This document shows positions 18,901 to 25,828 of a stretch of DNA of 64,000 nt, piece after piece. Origin of the DNA: RPQJ01 sp963777725 (GTDB taxonomy: Bacteria > Pseudomonadota > Gammaproteobacteria > Steroidobacterales > Steroidobacteraceae); assembly GCA_963777725.1 (NCBI GenBank), contig CAVZRR010000014.1:259403-323402 (forward strand), read 5' to 3'. Made by a program: the position numbers and the translations under genes. Position 1 is the stretch's first letter. Each line of letters begins with the position of its first letter. Under the pieces are notes generated by a model. It did no database searches. It was not told where the DNA came from and saw only the letters and a program-made list of their open reading frames with translations.

Positions 18901-19456
18901 GCGCAATGCGGGTCTCGGTCTCGCGGCGGCGCTCCTTGTAACGGGAGATGCCGGCCGCCTCCTCGAGGAACGCGCGCATCTCGTCGGCCTTGGCCTCGAT
19001 CACGCGCGAGATCATGTTCTGCTCGATGATCGCGTAACTGCGCGAGCCGAGGCCGGTGCCCAGGAACAGCTGCGTGATGTCCTTGCGCCGGCAGCGGACG
19101 CCGTTCAGGAAATACGACGACGAGCCGTCGCGCGAGACGACGCGCTTCAGCGAGACTTCCGCGTAGCTCGCGTACTCGCCGCCGAGCTTGCCGTCGGAGT
19201 TGTCGAACACCAGCTCGACCGACGCGTGGCCCACGGGCTTGCGCGAGCCCGAGCCGTTGAAGATGACGTCCGCCATCGATTCGCCGCGCAGGTGCTTCGC
19301 GGAGATCTCGCCCATGACCCAGCGCACGGCGTCGATGATGTTCGACTTGCCGCAGCCATTGGGGCCGACCACGCCGACCAGGTTGCTCGGGAAATTGACG
19401 CCGGTCGGATCCACGAAGGACTTGAATCCGGCCAGCTTGATCTTGGTCAGGCGCAT
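15950..19456 (-). CDS. smc: Chromosome segregation ATPase SMC
   Basis: A full-length SMC (1168 residues) of the condensin complex. The N-terminal head has Walker A VGPNGCGKSN at about residue 31; long coiled coils follow on each side of a hinge at about residues 500-650 (SVDAGWERAVETVLGSYLEA is the hinge start). The C-terminal head has the signature SQLSGGEKALTAVAL and Walker B FCLLDEVDAPLDENNVGRF. No internal break is visible. Gammaproteobacteria that carry SMC rather than MukB commonly have smc-zipA-ligA, as here. It is divergent from dksA across about 190 bases. Confidence 0.97.
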   Translation of the reverse strand: MRLTKIKLAGFKSFVDPTGVNFPSNLVGVVGPNGCGKSNIIDAVRWVMGEISAKHLRGESMADVIFNGSGSRKPVGHASVELVFDNSDGKLGGEYASYAEVSLKRVVSRDGSSSYFLNGVRCRRKDITQLFLGTGLGSRSYAIIEQNMISRVIEAKADEMRAFLEEAAGISRYKERRRETETRIAHTRENLARLSDLRDEVEKQLRHLQRQAATARRYQALKQDERQLQAELLALRLREVESEAGARQAILNERDLALQAALAEQRSHEAAIERARHEHDARAEVLSEVQGRYYQVGAEISRNEQAIEHSREMRSRQRQELEQVGQGLQEAEAHRVRDAAQAAELQAALAELEPGLESARAAEEAAAVELAAAESAMHEWQERWEGFNQSLRGASSAAEAERARLEEMDNQLRRLIAQRERATQEHGNLAAADVAATLGDIERSETEALAALEAVRARMTEFVASLQSERGRERELAEASRLARRELQDVEGRIVSLEALQRAALGQSQGKVVDWLKSRGLDERPRLARQLSVDAGWERAVETVLGSYLEAVCIDSLDDVAGMLESLSAGTVTFFAGAQGPAGSGHVSGSLRARVQGPAGLDALFEGVVATDTLAEALAVRPQLRAGQSVITRDGLWIGPDWLRVSRDRDAHEGVIEREQDLRRQRSELDGLQARCRALDEELEGVRGRVRETEDHIADGQGQLSRSGAAHMNLRSQLDGLRARAEQRNARMQQLAAELAELEGALEVANAGNRSARARLEEAVGRMADLEEQRRALESERDVLRQALTDARQRADGARNAASEAAIRVESRRTGHQSLLASLARLDGQMTHFAARRGDLESQLVAAEEAESRLATALQQALQVRVAVEDELATARRGMEALDASLRELDEQRARAETAVQDARDLLENVKFSVQELKVRRETLLEQFTATRLELTDVVAALVPEADVVGWEQRLAETSEKIERLGQVNLAAIDEFREQSERKEYLDRQFTDLTDALTTLEDAIRKIDRETRSRFQDTFDRVNAGLKDKFPRLFGGGHAYLELTGDDVLESGVAIMARPPGKRNSSISQLSGGEKALTAVALVFSIFELNPAPFCLLDEVDAPLDENNVGRFCEIVREMSSRVQFVFVTHNKSTMEMANQLLGVTMNEPGVSRLVAVDVDEAVRLAAV

Positions 19457-19585
19457 CGGTCACCCAGGCTGGGAGGCGGGGGGAGAAAGCGGGGAGTTTA
19501 AAAGAAAGTGACGTCCCTCACAGCATCGTAATCCGGGCCCGGCGCCCCGCTTTTCCCGGAGCCGGGCCGGACCGGGCCGAACAGG

Positions 19586-19613
19586 TGGACCCGTGGCGCT
19601 CGGTCTGTATAAT
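19586..19613 (+). promoter_or_regulatory. Candidate sigma70 promoter of dksA
   Basis: A consensus -10 box TATAAT is at 19608-19613. With a 16-base spacer, TGGACC at 19586-19591 is the best -35 (four of six). Transcription would start near 19620, about 27 bases upstream of the dksA ATG. This is a reading by eye; the -35 is weak. Confidence 0.55.
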
Positions 19614-19646
19614 CCCGCGTCCTTCGATGTGTCCCCGGAGTCTGCA

Positions 19647-20324
19647 ATGCCCGTGAAGAAACCGTCTACCAAGGCGACCAAGGCCAAGAAGACAGTTTCT
19701 GCGAAGGCCGCTGCCAAGCCGTCCGTCAAGGCGGCGCCGAAGGCCAAGGCGGCCGTCCGCAAGGCGGAGCCGAAAGGCGTCCGCAAGCCTGCTGCGCGCC
19801 CCACTCCCGCCGTGCCCCGCAAGCCTGCCGTCAAGCCCCAGGTCGCAGCCGATGCTGGCGATGACCAGCCGGAGATGAGCGCCAGCCTGCTCTCCGGGCC
19901 GCGCAATGTTCAGCCGTACGTCTCGCGCAAGGGCGAGGAGTACATGAACAAGGAGCAGCTGGAGCACTTCCGGACGATCCTCTCGGTCTGGAAGAACGAC
20001 CTGATGCAGGAAGTCGACCGCACGATGCTGCACATGAAGGACGAGGCGGCCAACTTCCCCGACCCGAACGACCGGGCCACGCAAGAATCGGAATTCAGCC
20101 TCGAACTGCGCACGCGGGACCGCGAGCGCAAGCTGATCCGCAAGATCGACGAGGCCCTGAAGCGGATCGAGGACGGCTCCTACGGTTATTGCCTGGAAAC
20201 GGGCGAGCCGATCGGCGTGAAGCGCCTCGAAGCGCGGCCGGTCGCCACCCTGAGCGTCGAGGCGCAGGAACGGCGTGAGCGACGCGAGAAGCAGTTCGGC
20301 GACCGCGACGACTGGTACCGCTGA
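19647..20324 (+). CDS. dksA: RNA polymerase-binding regulator DksA, Cys-poor zinc-finger form
   Basis: A 225-residue DksA/TraR protein that would act with ppGpp in the RNA polymerase secondary channel. The last 145 residues are DksA-like: a coiled coil with DEAANFPDPNDRATQESEF at its tip, then the globular C-terminal part. The zinc site is degenerate: GYCLETGEPIGVKRLEARP keeps one Cys and has Thr for the second, and TLSVEAQERRERR has none, as in Xanthomonas, alphaproteobacterial and DksA2-type proteins. The first 80 residues are a Lys/Ala/Pro-rich basic tail, much longer than in E. coli. The ATG at 19647 is used because a promoter -10 lies at 19608. The gluQ start overlaps its end. Confidence 0.93.
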   Translation: MPVKKPSTKATKAKKTVSAKAAAKPSVKAAPKAKAAVRKAEPKGVRKPAARPTPAVPRKPAVKPQVAADAGDDQPEMSASLLSGPRNVQPYVSRKGEEYMNKEQLEHFRTILSVWKNDLMQEVDRTMLHMKDEAANFPDPNDRATQESEFSLELRTRDRERKLIRKIDEALKRIEDGSYGYCLETGEPIGVKRLEARPVATLSVEAQERRERREKQFGDRDDWYR

Positions 20325-21273
20325 TCCCGTCCGCCCTTATCGCGGGCGTTTCGCTCCCTCACCGAGCGGTCCGCTGCATTTTGGCTCACTGATCGCTGCC
20401 GTCGGCAGTTACCTCGAGGCGCGCACTCGCGGCGGCGAGTGGCTGGTGCGGATCGAGGACTTGGACCCGCCTCGCGAGCGGCCCGGGGCCGCCGATGCGA
20501 TCCTGGCCACGCTCGAGCAACTGGACCTGCGGTGGGATGGTCCGATCCTGCGGCAGAGCACGCGAGGCGACGCCTACCAGGCGGCCTTGGACCGGCTCGC
20601 GGCGGCCGGACAGACCTTTCGCTGCGCCTGTTCCCGGGCCCAGTTGACCGCGTTGCCGCAGAACCTGCGCAGGGATCCCGGTGATGAGCTGTTTCACCCT
20701 CGGGGCTGCGCACTGTCGCCGGCCGCTGCCGGAACGAGCACCGCCTGTCGTTTCCGGACCCCGGACCGCGATGTCGAGTTCATGGACCGAGTCCAAGGTT
20801 GGCAATGTGCGAACGTGGCCCGGACGGTCGGAGATTTCGTGCTGCGGCGACGCGACGGCTGGTATGCGTACCAGCTCGCCGTGGTCGTCGATGACGCGGC
20901 GCAGGGCGTCACCGACGTGGTGCGAGGCGCCGACCTGCTCGGCAGCACATCGCGGCAGATCCTGCTCCAGGAAGCACTCGGGCTGCCGCGGTTGACATAC
21001 ATGCATCTACCACTTGCCGTGGACGAATCGGGCCTTAAGCTCTCCAAGTCGGACGATGCGCCTGCTCTGTCGCGGGAGCGGCCCGCAGCGCAGTTGGTCG
21101 CGGTCCTGGAGTTCCTGCGGCAGGGGCCGCCGGTGGAGCTCGAGGGCTCATCGCCTGGCGAGGTTTTGCAGTGGGCCATCGCGAACTGGCGGCCGGAACT
21201 TTTCTCGGGAATGACTCGAGGCGCAGCGAGCGGCGCCTCGGTGCAGCAAGCAACACAGGAAGATCGCCAATGA
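20275..21273 (+). CDS. gluQ: Glutamyl-Q tRNA(Asp) synthetase
   Basis: A truncated GluRS paralogue (332 residues) without the anticodon-binding domain. It would attach glutamate to queuosine at position 34 of tRNA-Asp. The HIGH-like motif is APSPSGPLHFG at about residues 27-37 and the KMSKS-like motif is LKLSKSDDA; VRIEDLDPPRE follows the first motif as expected. Zinc-site cysteines are partly present (FRCACSRAQ). It starts at a GTG 50 bases inside dksA, the same gene pair as in E. coli, and the phaR ATG overlaps its stop. Queuosine genes queC and queE are also in this window, so the substrate is probably made. Confidence 0.93.
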   Translation: MSDARSSSATATTGTADPVRPYRGRFAPSPSGPLHFGSLIAAVGSYLEARTRGGEWLVRIEDLDPPRERPGAADAILATLEQLDLRWDGPILRQSTRGDAYQAALDRLAAAGQTFRCACSRAQLTALPQNLRRDPGDELFHPRGCALSPAAAGTSTACRFRTPDRDVEFMDRVQGWQCANVARTVGDFVLRRRDGWYAYQLAVVVDDAAQGVTDVVRGADLLGSTSRQILLQEALGLPRLTYMHLPLAVDESGLKLSKSDDAPALSRERPAAQLVAVLEFLRQGPPVELEGSSPGEVLQWAIANWRPELFSGMTRGAASGASVQQATQEDRQ

Positions 21274-21800
21274 CCGCAAAGACCAAGACCACGCGCGCGA
21301 AGCGAACCCCGGCTGCCGGCGAAGCCGCCAAGAGCGGCCCGCGCGTGATCCGCAAGTATCCGAACCGGCGTCTCTACGACACGGTCGAGAGCCGCTACGT
21401 GACGCTCGCCGACGTACGGCGACTGGTGGTCGACCGGGTCGATTTCATCGTGCTGGACCGCAAGACGCAGCAAGACATCACGCGCAGCATCCTGCTGCAG
21501 GTGATCGCCGAGCAGGAAGGCGCTGGCGAGTCACTGATGAGCCGCGACTTCCTGTCGCAGGTGATCCGCAGCTACGGCAGCGGGCTGCAGGATTTCGTCG
21601 GTCGCTACCTCGACGAGAGCATCCGGCTGTTCGCGCGCGAGCAACGCGAGCTGCGCGATCGCTTCAAGAACGTCGTCGGCATCGACCCGCTCGAAACCGT
21701 CACCAACGTGGCGCAGAAGAACTACCAGCGCTGGAAGGCCGTGCAGGAAGAGGTGTTCAGCCGGCTGCCGGGGCCGTGGGGGAAAAGCGAGAAGGACTAG
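21270..21800 (+). CDS. phaR: Polyhydroxyalkanoate synthesis repressor PhaR
   Basis: A 176-residue regulator of polyhydroxyalkanoate storage. The DNA-binding domain (PHB/PHA accumulation regulator DNA-binding) is at about 25-85, with VIRKYPNRRLYDTVESRYVT as its hallmark, followed by a PHB-accumulation regulatory segment (SRDFLSQVIRSYGSGLQDFV). The N-terminus is a basic Lys/Thr/Arg tail. The ATG overlaps the gluQ stop as ATGA, so it is in the dksA-gluQ message. In known systems PhaR represses phasin and its own gene and is released by binding polymer; no pha biosynthesis gene is in the window. A heptad-repeat element starts directly after its stop. Confidence 0.9.
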   Translation: MTAKTKTTRAKRTPAAGEAAKSGPRVIRKYPNRRLYDTVESRYVTLADVRRLVVDRVDFIVLDRKTQQDITRSILLQVIAEQEGAGESLMSRDFLSQVIRSYGSGLQDFVGRYLDESIRLFAREQRELRDRFKNVVGIDPLETVTNVAQKNYQRWKAVQEEVFSRLPGPWGKSEKD

Positions 21801-21904
21801 GGGATGGGGGATGGGGGATGGGGGATAGGGGATAGTCAGAGGGTGCCGCCGTGCGAGCGGCAGCCACTTCTTACTATCCCCGATCCCCTATCCCCTACCC
21901 CCTC
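21801..21904. repeat. GGGGAT(A/G) heptad element, copy A
   Basis: Five G-rich heptads (GGGGATG or GGGGATA, 21800-21836) and four inverted C-rich heptads (about 21873-21903) flank a 37-base core that contains GTGCCGCCGTGCGAGCGGCA. The core matches, in reverse complement, the core of the element at 50720-50823. It lies between the convergent ends of phaR and pnp. The G-runs could form a G-quadruplex and the arms a long hairpin. Confidence 0.85.
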
Positions 21905-21930
21905 AGTCGCGCGCGCCGCGCGCGACTGCT

Positions 21931-24015
21931 TCAGGCATCGACGCTGCGCATCGACAGGCGCACGCGCCCCTGCCGATCGACCTCGAGCACTTTGACGCGC
22001 ACGACATCGCCTTCCTTGAGCTTGTCGCTGACGCGCTCGACGCGCTCGTCGGAAATCTGCGAGATGTGCACCAGGCCGTCCTTGCCCGGCAGGATCTGCA
22101 CGAACGCGCCGAAATCCATCAGGCGCACGACCTTGCCCTCGTAGACCGCGCCGACTTCGACGTCGGAGACGATCAGCTCGATGCGGCGCTGGGCCTCGCG
22201 GCCGGCGGCGCCATTGACCGACGCGATCTTGACCGACCCGTCGTTCTCGATGTCGATGCTGGTGCCGGTCTCCTCGGTGATCGCGCGGATCACGGCGCCA
22301 CCCTTGCCGATGACTTCGCGGATCTTCTCCGGGTCGATCTTCATCGTGATGATCGTCGGCGCCCACTCCGACATCTGCGGACGCGGCGCGGAAATGACTT
22401 TGGCCATCTCACCAAGGATGTGCAGGCGCGCCTTGTGCGCGGCCTCGAGCGCGACCTTCATGATCTCGCGCGTGATGCCCTCGATCTTGATGTCCATCTG
22501 CAGCGCGGTAACGCCATCCGCCGTGCCGGCCACCTTGAAGTCCATGTCGCCGAGGTGATCCTCGTCGCCGAGGATGTCGGTGAGCACCTGGAACTTGCCG
22601 CCTTCGAGCACGAGCCCCATCGCGACGCCGGCGACCGGCGCCTTGATCGGCACGCCCGCGTCCATCAACGCGAGGCTGGTGCCGCAGACCGATGCCATCG
22701 AGCTCGAGCCGTTCGACTCGAGCACTTCGGAGACGACGCGGATCACGTACGGGAACGTCGTCATGTCCGGCATCGCCGCGGCGACGCCACGGCGCGCGAG
22801 GTTGCCGTGGCCGATTTCGCGGCGCTTCGGCGAGCCCATCATGCCCGTCTCGCCGACGCAGAACGGCGGGAAGTTGTAGTGCAGCATGAACGGCTCTTTG
22901 CGCTCGCCCGACAGCGCGTCGATGATCTGCGCGTCGCGGCCCGTGCCGAGCGTGGTCGTGACCAGCGCCTGCGTTTCACCGCGCGTGAAGACCGCCGAGC
23001 CGTGGGTGCGCGGCAGCACGCCGGTCTGCACCGTGATCGGCCGCACCGTGTGCATGTCGCGCCCGTCGATGCGCGGCTCGCCGGCGAGAATGCGGCGACG
23101 GACGATGTTGTACTCGAGGCGACCGATCTCGTCGGCAACCTTGCGGGCACCGAACTGCGGCGTTTCACCCGAGGCCAGCGCCTCGATGGCCGCCTTCTTG
23201 ATCTCGCCCACGCGCGCGTAGCGCGCCTGCTTCTCGGTGATGCTGTAGGCCTTGCCCAGCTCGGCCTCGGCCTGCGCGGCCACGGCCGCGACGAGCGCCG
23301 CGTCCTCGGCCGGCGGCGCCCAGTCCCAGGCCGGCTTGCCTGCCTCGGCGGCAAGTTCCTTGATGGCCTGGATCGCGACCTGCATCTGCTCGTGGCCGAA
23401 GACGACCGCGCCGAGCATCACGTCCTCGGGCAGCATCTTCGCCTCGGACTCGACCATCAGCACGGCATCGGCGGTGCCGGCCACGACGAGGTCGAGCTGG
23501 GAGGTCTTGAGGTCGGCCTGGGTCGGATTCAGCGCGTACTTGCCGTCGATGTAGCCGACCCGGGCGGCGCCGATCGGACCCTTGAACGGGATGCCGGACA
23601 GCGCGATCGCCGCGGACGCTCCGAGCATCGCCGGGATGTCGGAATCGATCTCGGGATCGAGCGAAATGACGGTCGGGACGACCTGCACCTCGTTGAAGAA
23701 GCCTTCGGGGAACAGCGGACGGATCGGCCGGTCGATCAGGCGCGACGTCAGCGTCTCCTTTTCCGAGGGGCGGCCTTCACGCTTGAAGAACCCGCCCGGG
23801 ATGCGACCGGCCGCGTACGTCTTCTCGACGTAGTTGACGGTCAGCGGGAAGAAGTCCTTGTTCGGGTCGGCGTTCTTGCGGCCGACGGCCGTGACGAGCA
23901 CGACGGTGTCGCCCATGGAGACGACGACGGCGCCGTCGGCCTGGCGGGCGAGGCGCCCGGTCTCGATGGTTACGGAATGGGGTCCGAACTGAAAGGTTTT
24001 CTTGTGGACGGTCAC
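21931..24015 (-). CDS. pnp: Polyribonucleotide nucleotidyltransferase (PNPase)
   Basis: PNPase degrades RNA 3' to 5' using phosphate and is a degradosome part. The 694-residue reading has two RNase PH domains (the first with KKTFQFGPHSVTIETGRLAR and GGFFKREGRPSEKETLTSRL; the second with RTHGSAVFTRGETQALVTTT), then a KH domain (IREVIGKGGAVIRAITEETG) and an S1 domain (GAVYEGKVVRLMDFGAFVQI). A GTG at 24015 is chosen because it starts six residues before KTFQFG as in the family; an ATG at 24072 gives an unusual extension. It follows rpsO with a stem-loop between them, the site where processing by RNase III is known in E. coli. Confidence 0.96.
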   Translation of the reverse strand: MTVHKKTFQFGPHSVTIETGRLARQADGAVVVSMGDTVVLVTAVGRKNADPNKDFFPLTVNYVEKTYAAGRIPGGFFKREGRPSEKETLTSRLIDRPIRPLFPEGFFNEVQVVPTVISLDPEIDSDIPAMLGASAAIALSGIPFKGPIGAARVGYIDGKYALNPTQADLKTSQLDLVVAGTADAVLMVESEAKMLPEDVMLGAVVFGHEQMQVAIQAIKELAAEAGKPAWDWAPPAEDAALVAAVAAQAEAELGKAYSITEKQARYARVGEIKKAAIEALASGETPQFGARKVADEIGRLEYNIVRRRILAGEPRIDGRDMHTVRPITVQTGVLPRTHGSAVFTRGETQALVTTTLGTGRDAQIIDALSGERKEPFMLHYNFPPFCVGETGMMGSPKRREIGHGNLARRGVAAAMPDMTTFPYVIRVVSEVLESNGSSSMASVCGTSLALMDAGVPIKAPVAGVAMGLVLEGGKFQVLTDILGDEDHLGDMDFKVAGTADGVTALQMDIKIEGITREIMKVALEAAHKARLHILGEMAKVISAPRPQMSEWAPTIITMKIDPEKIREVIGKGGAVIRAITEETGTSIDIENDGSVKIASVNGAAGREAQRRIELIVSDVEVGAVYEGKVVRLMDFGAFVQILPGKDGLVHISQISDERVERVSDKLKEGDVVRVKVLEVDRQGRVRLSMRSVDA

Positions 24016-24061
24016 GATTGTGTCCAGTGCTGCTAGAGCTTTGTAGGGTGCGAAAACGAAT

Positions 24062-24082
24062 CCGGCCCGCAATGCGGGCCGG
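24062..24082 (-). terminator. Stem-loop between rpsO and pnp
   Basis: CCGGCCCGC and GCGGGCCGG form a nine-base-pair stem with a three-base loop, followed on the minus strand by ATTCGTTTTCG. It lies 13 bases after the rpsO stop. It may end part of the rpsO transcripts or act as the processing hairpin known in this position; the T-run is interrupted, so termination would be partial. Confidence 0.65.
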
Positions 24083-24094
24083 AGCTTCGGCGGA

Positions 24095-24364
24095 TCAGCG
24101 GCGCAGGCCGAGCCGGCTGACGATGTCCTGGTAGCGGCTGAGCTCGGTCGCCTTCAGGTAATCGAGGAGCTTGCGACGCTGCGTCACGAGCTTGAGCAGC
24201 CCGCGTCGCGATGCGTGGTCGCCCTTGTGCACGTTGAAGTGCTCGCTGAGTTCGTTGATGCGTGCCGAGAGAAGCGCGATCTGGACTTCGGGCGAACCCG
24301 TGTCTTTCGCGCCGCGGCTGTAATTGCCGACGATCTCGGTCTTGCGCTCGGTGGACAGTGCCAT
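24095..24364 (-). CDS. rpsO: 30S ribosomal protein S15
   Basis: S15, 89 residues, binds 16S rRNA helices 20-22 early in 30S assembly. It starts ALSTERKTEIVGNYSRGAKD and has the conserved DTGSPEVQIALLSARINEL, HKGDHASRRGLLKLV and DYLKATELSRYQDIVSRLG blocks. The ATG at 24364 is preceded by GAGGA; longer readings are not supported. A good promoter overlaps the truB stop just upstream, so rpsO-pnp can be transcribed apart from the nusA operon, as in E. coli. Confidence 0.98.
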   Translation of the reverse strand: MALSTERKTEIVGNYSRGAKDTGSPEVQIALLSARINELSEHFNVHKGDHASRRGLLKLVTQRRKLLDYLKATELSRYQDIVSRLGLRR

Positions 24365-24411
24365 CGTTTGGAGTCCTCGAAACCTTGTAATAACCTTGAA
24401 TTGAGCCGCGC

Positions 24412-24441
24412 ATTTTACCCGGCAAAGCGCTGATTTCTCAA
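24412..24441 (-). promoter_or_regulatory. Candidate sigma70 promoter of rpsO-pnp
   Basis: On the minus strand TTGAGA (24436-24441) and TAAAAT (24412-24417) are spaced by 18 bases; each matches the consensus in five of six positions. The start point would be near 24405, about 40 bases before the rpsO ATG. The -35 box overlaps the end of truB. Confidence 0.7.
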
Positions 24442-25421
24442 GCCGTTTCGGCATCTTCTCCGGCGGCGCCGGGCACGAACAGGCGCTCGACCCGGATCTG
24501 CCCCGCGGATCCGCAGGTCACCAGGCCCAGGAATCGGCTCGCCGGGTCGTAGGCACGGGCCAATTCGCCGGCCGCGAGCGACGCCGGCGCCGGCGCCGGC
24601 AGCTCGCGGCCCTGCCTCAGGTGCAGGCTCGAGCGCGCGTCGAGATCGACGCGCGGCAGCGTCGCGAAAGCTGCATCGACCGGCAACAGCCAGGCCGGCC
24701 GCTCGGCCTCAGCCGGATGATCCGCAACCCAGGCCTCGACCGCCTCCAGCGTGACCATCGCGCGATCCTCGAACGGTTCCACCCACAGGCGGCGCAGCGC
24801 CGACAGGTGCCCGGCCGTGCCGAGGGCAGTCGCAAGCTCCTCGCCGAGCACCCGGATGTAGGTGCCTTTCGAGCACACCACGTCGAATTGCAGCGAGACG
24901 GCGTCGAAGTCCTGCAGCTCGATCCGGTGGATCGTGATCCGCCGCGGTGCCCGGGCGATCTCCTCGCCGCGCCGGGCCATCTCGTAAAGCGGCCGGCCCG
25001 CGTGCTTGAGCGCCGAATACATGGGCGGAACCTGGTCGCGCGAGCCCACCAGCGTGGCCAGCGTCCGTTCGAGCTCGGCGCGGTCGACGACCGGAACCGG
25101 CGCCGAGCGGATCACGGCTCCGTCGGCGTCACCAGTGTCCGTGGCCGCGCCAAGCGTCACTCGCGCCCGGTAAGCCTTCCCGGATCCGAGCAACTGCCCG
25201 CATGCCTTGGTCGCCTGGCCGAAGCACAGCGGCAGCATGCCGGTCGCCATCGGGTCGAGCGTGCCGGCATGCCCGGCCTTGGCCGCGCGCAGCAGGCGGC
25301 GAACGCGCTGCAAGGCGGGGGTCGAACCGAGGCCGGTGGGCTTGTCGAGCAGAACGATGCCGTCGAGATCGCGCCAGCGCGGGCGCTCGCCGGCGCTTCG
25401 CCCCGGTGGGCGGGCCGTCAC
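24438..25421 (-). CDS. truB: tRNA pseudouridine-55 synthase
   Basis: TruB (327 residues) makes pseudouridine 55 in the T-loop of tRNAs. The catalytic aspartate lies in GHAGTLDPMATGMLPLCFG at about residue 56. GIVLLDKPTGLGSTPALQRV near the start, the YSALKHAGRPLYEMARRGEE block, and CSKGTYIRVLGEELA are conserved; a C-terminal PUA-like segment ends the protein. The ATG overlaps the rbfA stop as ATGA. It is the fifth gene of the rimP operon. Confidence 0.96.
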   Translation of the reverse strand: MTARPPGRSAGERPRWRDLDGIVLLDKPTGLGSTPALQRVRRLLRAAKAGHAGTLDPMATGMLPLCFGQATKACGQLLGSGKAYRARVTLGAATDTGDADGAVIRSAPVPVVDRAELERTLATLVGSRDQVPPMYSALKHAGRPLYEMARRGEEIARAPRRITIHRIELQDFDAVSLQFDVVCSKGTYIRVLGEELATALGTAGHLSALRRLWVEPFEDRAMVTLEAVEAWVADHPAEAERPAWLLPVDAAFATLPRVDLDARSSLHLRQGRELPAPAPASLAAGELARAYDPASRFLGLVTCGSAGQIRVERLFVPGAAGEDAETA

Positions 25422-25819
25422 TTCGATTCGTCTGCGGGCGGCTCGTCACCCGCCGGGTGCCGCGCCTCGTCCTGGCGAACGGCCTGCGTGATCAGCGCGT
25501 CGAGCCGCTGCCCGCGCTCGAGTTCCTCGTCCGGCTGGAAGTGGATGTGCGGCGCGATGCGCAGCCGCAGCGCGCGACCGAGCGGGCCGCGCAGGTAGCC
25601 CGACGCCTCGTCGAGGATCTCCTGCTGCTCGGGGTCGTGCGCGTCGCCGGTGAGCAACTGGAACTGCACCCACGCGTGCGAGAGGTCCGGCGACATCTTG
25701 ACGTGGGTGATCGTCACGGGCTTCAGGCGCGGATCGTTGACGTCGCGACGCAGCATCTCCGACAGCGTGCGCTGCACCTGCTCGGCGACGCGACGGGCAC
25801 GCGGGACTTCACGAGGCAT
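25418..25819 (-). CDS. rbfA: 30S ribosome-binding factor RbfA
   Basis: RbfA (133 residues) assists 16S rRNA 5'-end maturation and cold growth. RRVAEQVQRTLSEMLRRDVN at the N-terminus, PVTITHVKMSPDLSHAWVQF and the LRLRIAPHIHFQPDEELERG block define the KH-type fold. The acidic C-terminal tail (HPAGDEPPADESK) is variable in the family. It starts 9 bases after infB and overlaps truB by four. Confidence 0.96.
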   Translation of the reverse strand: MPREVPRARRVAEQVQRTLSEMLRRDVNDPRLKPVTITHVKMSPDLSHAWVQFQLLTGDAHDPEQQEILDEASGYLRGPLGRALRLRIAPHIHFQPDEELERGQRLDALITQAVRQDEARHPAGDEPPADESK

Positions 25820-25828
25820 GGCGCACCG

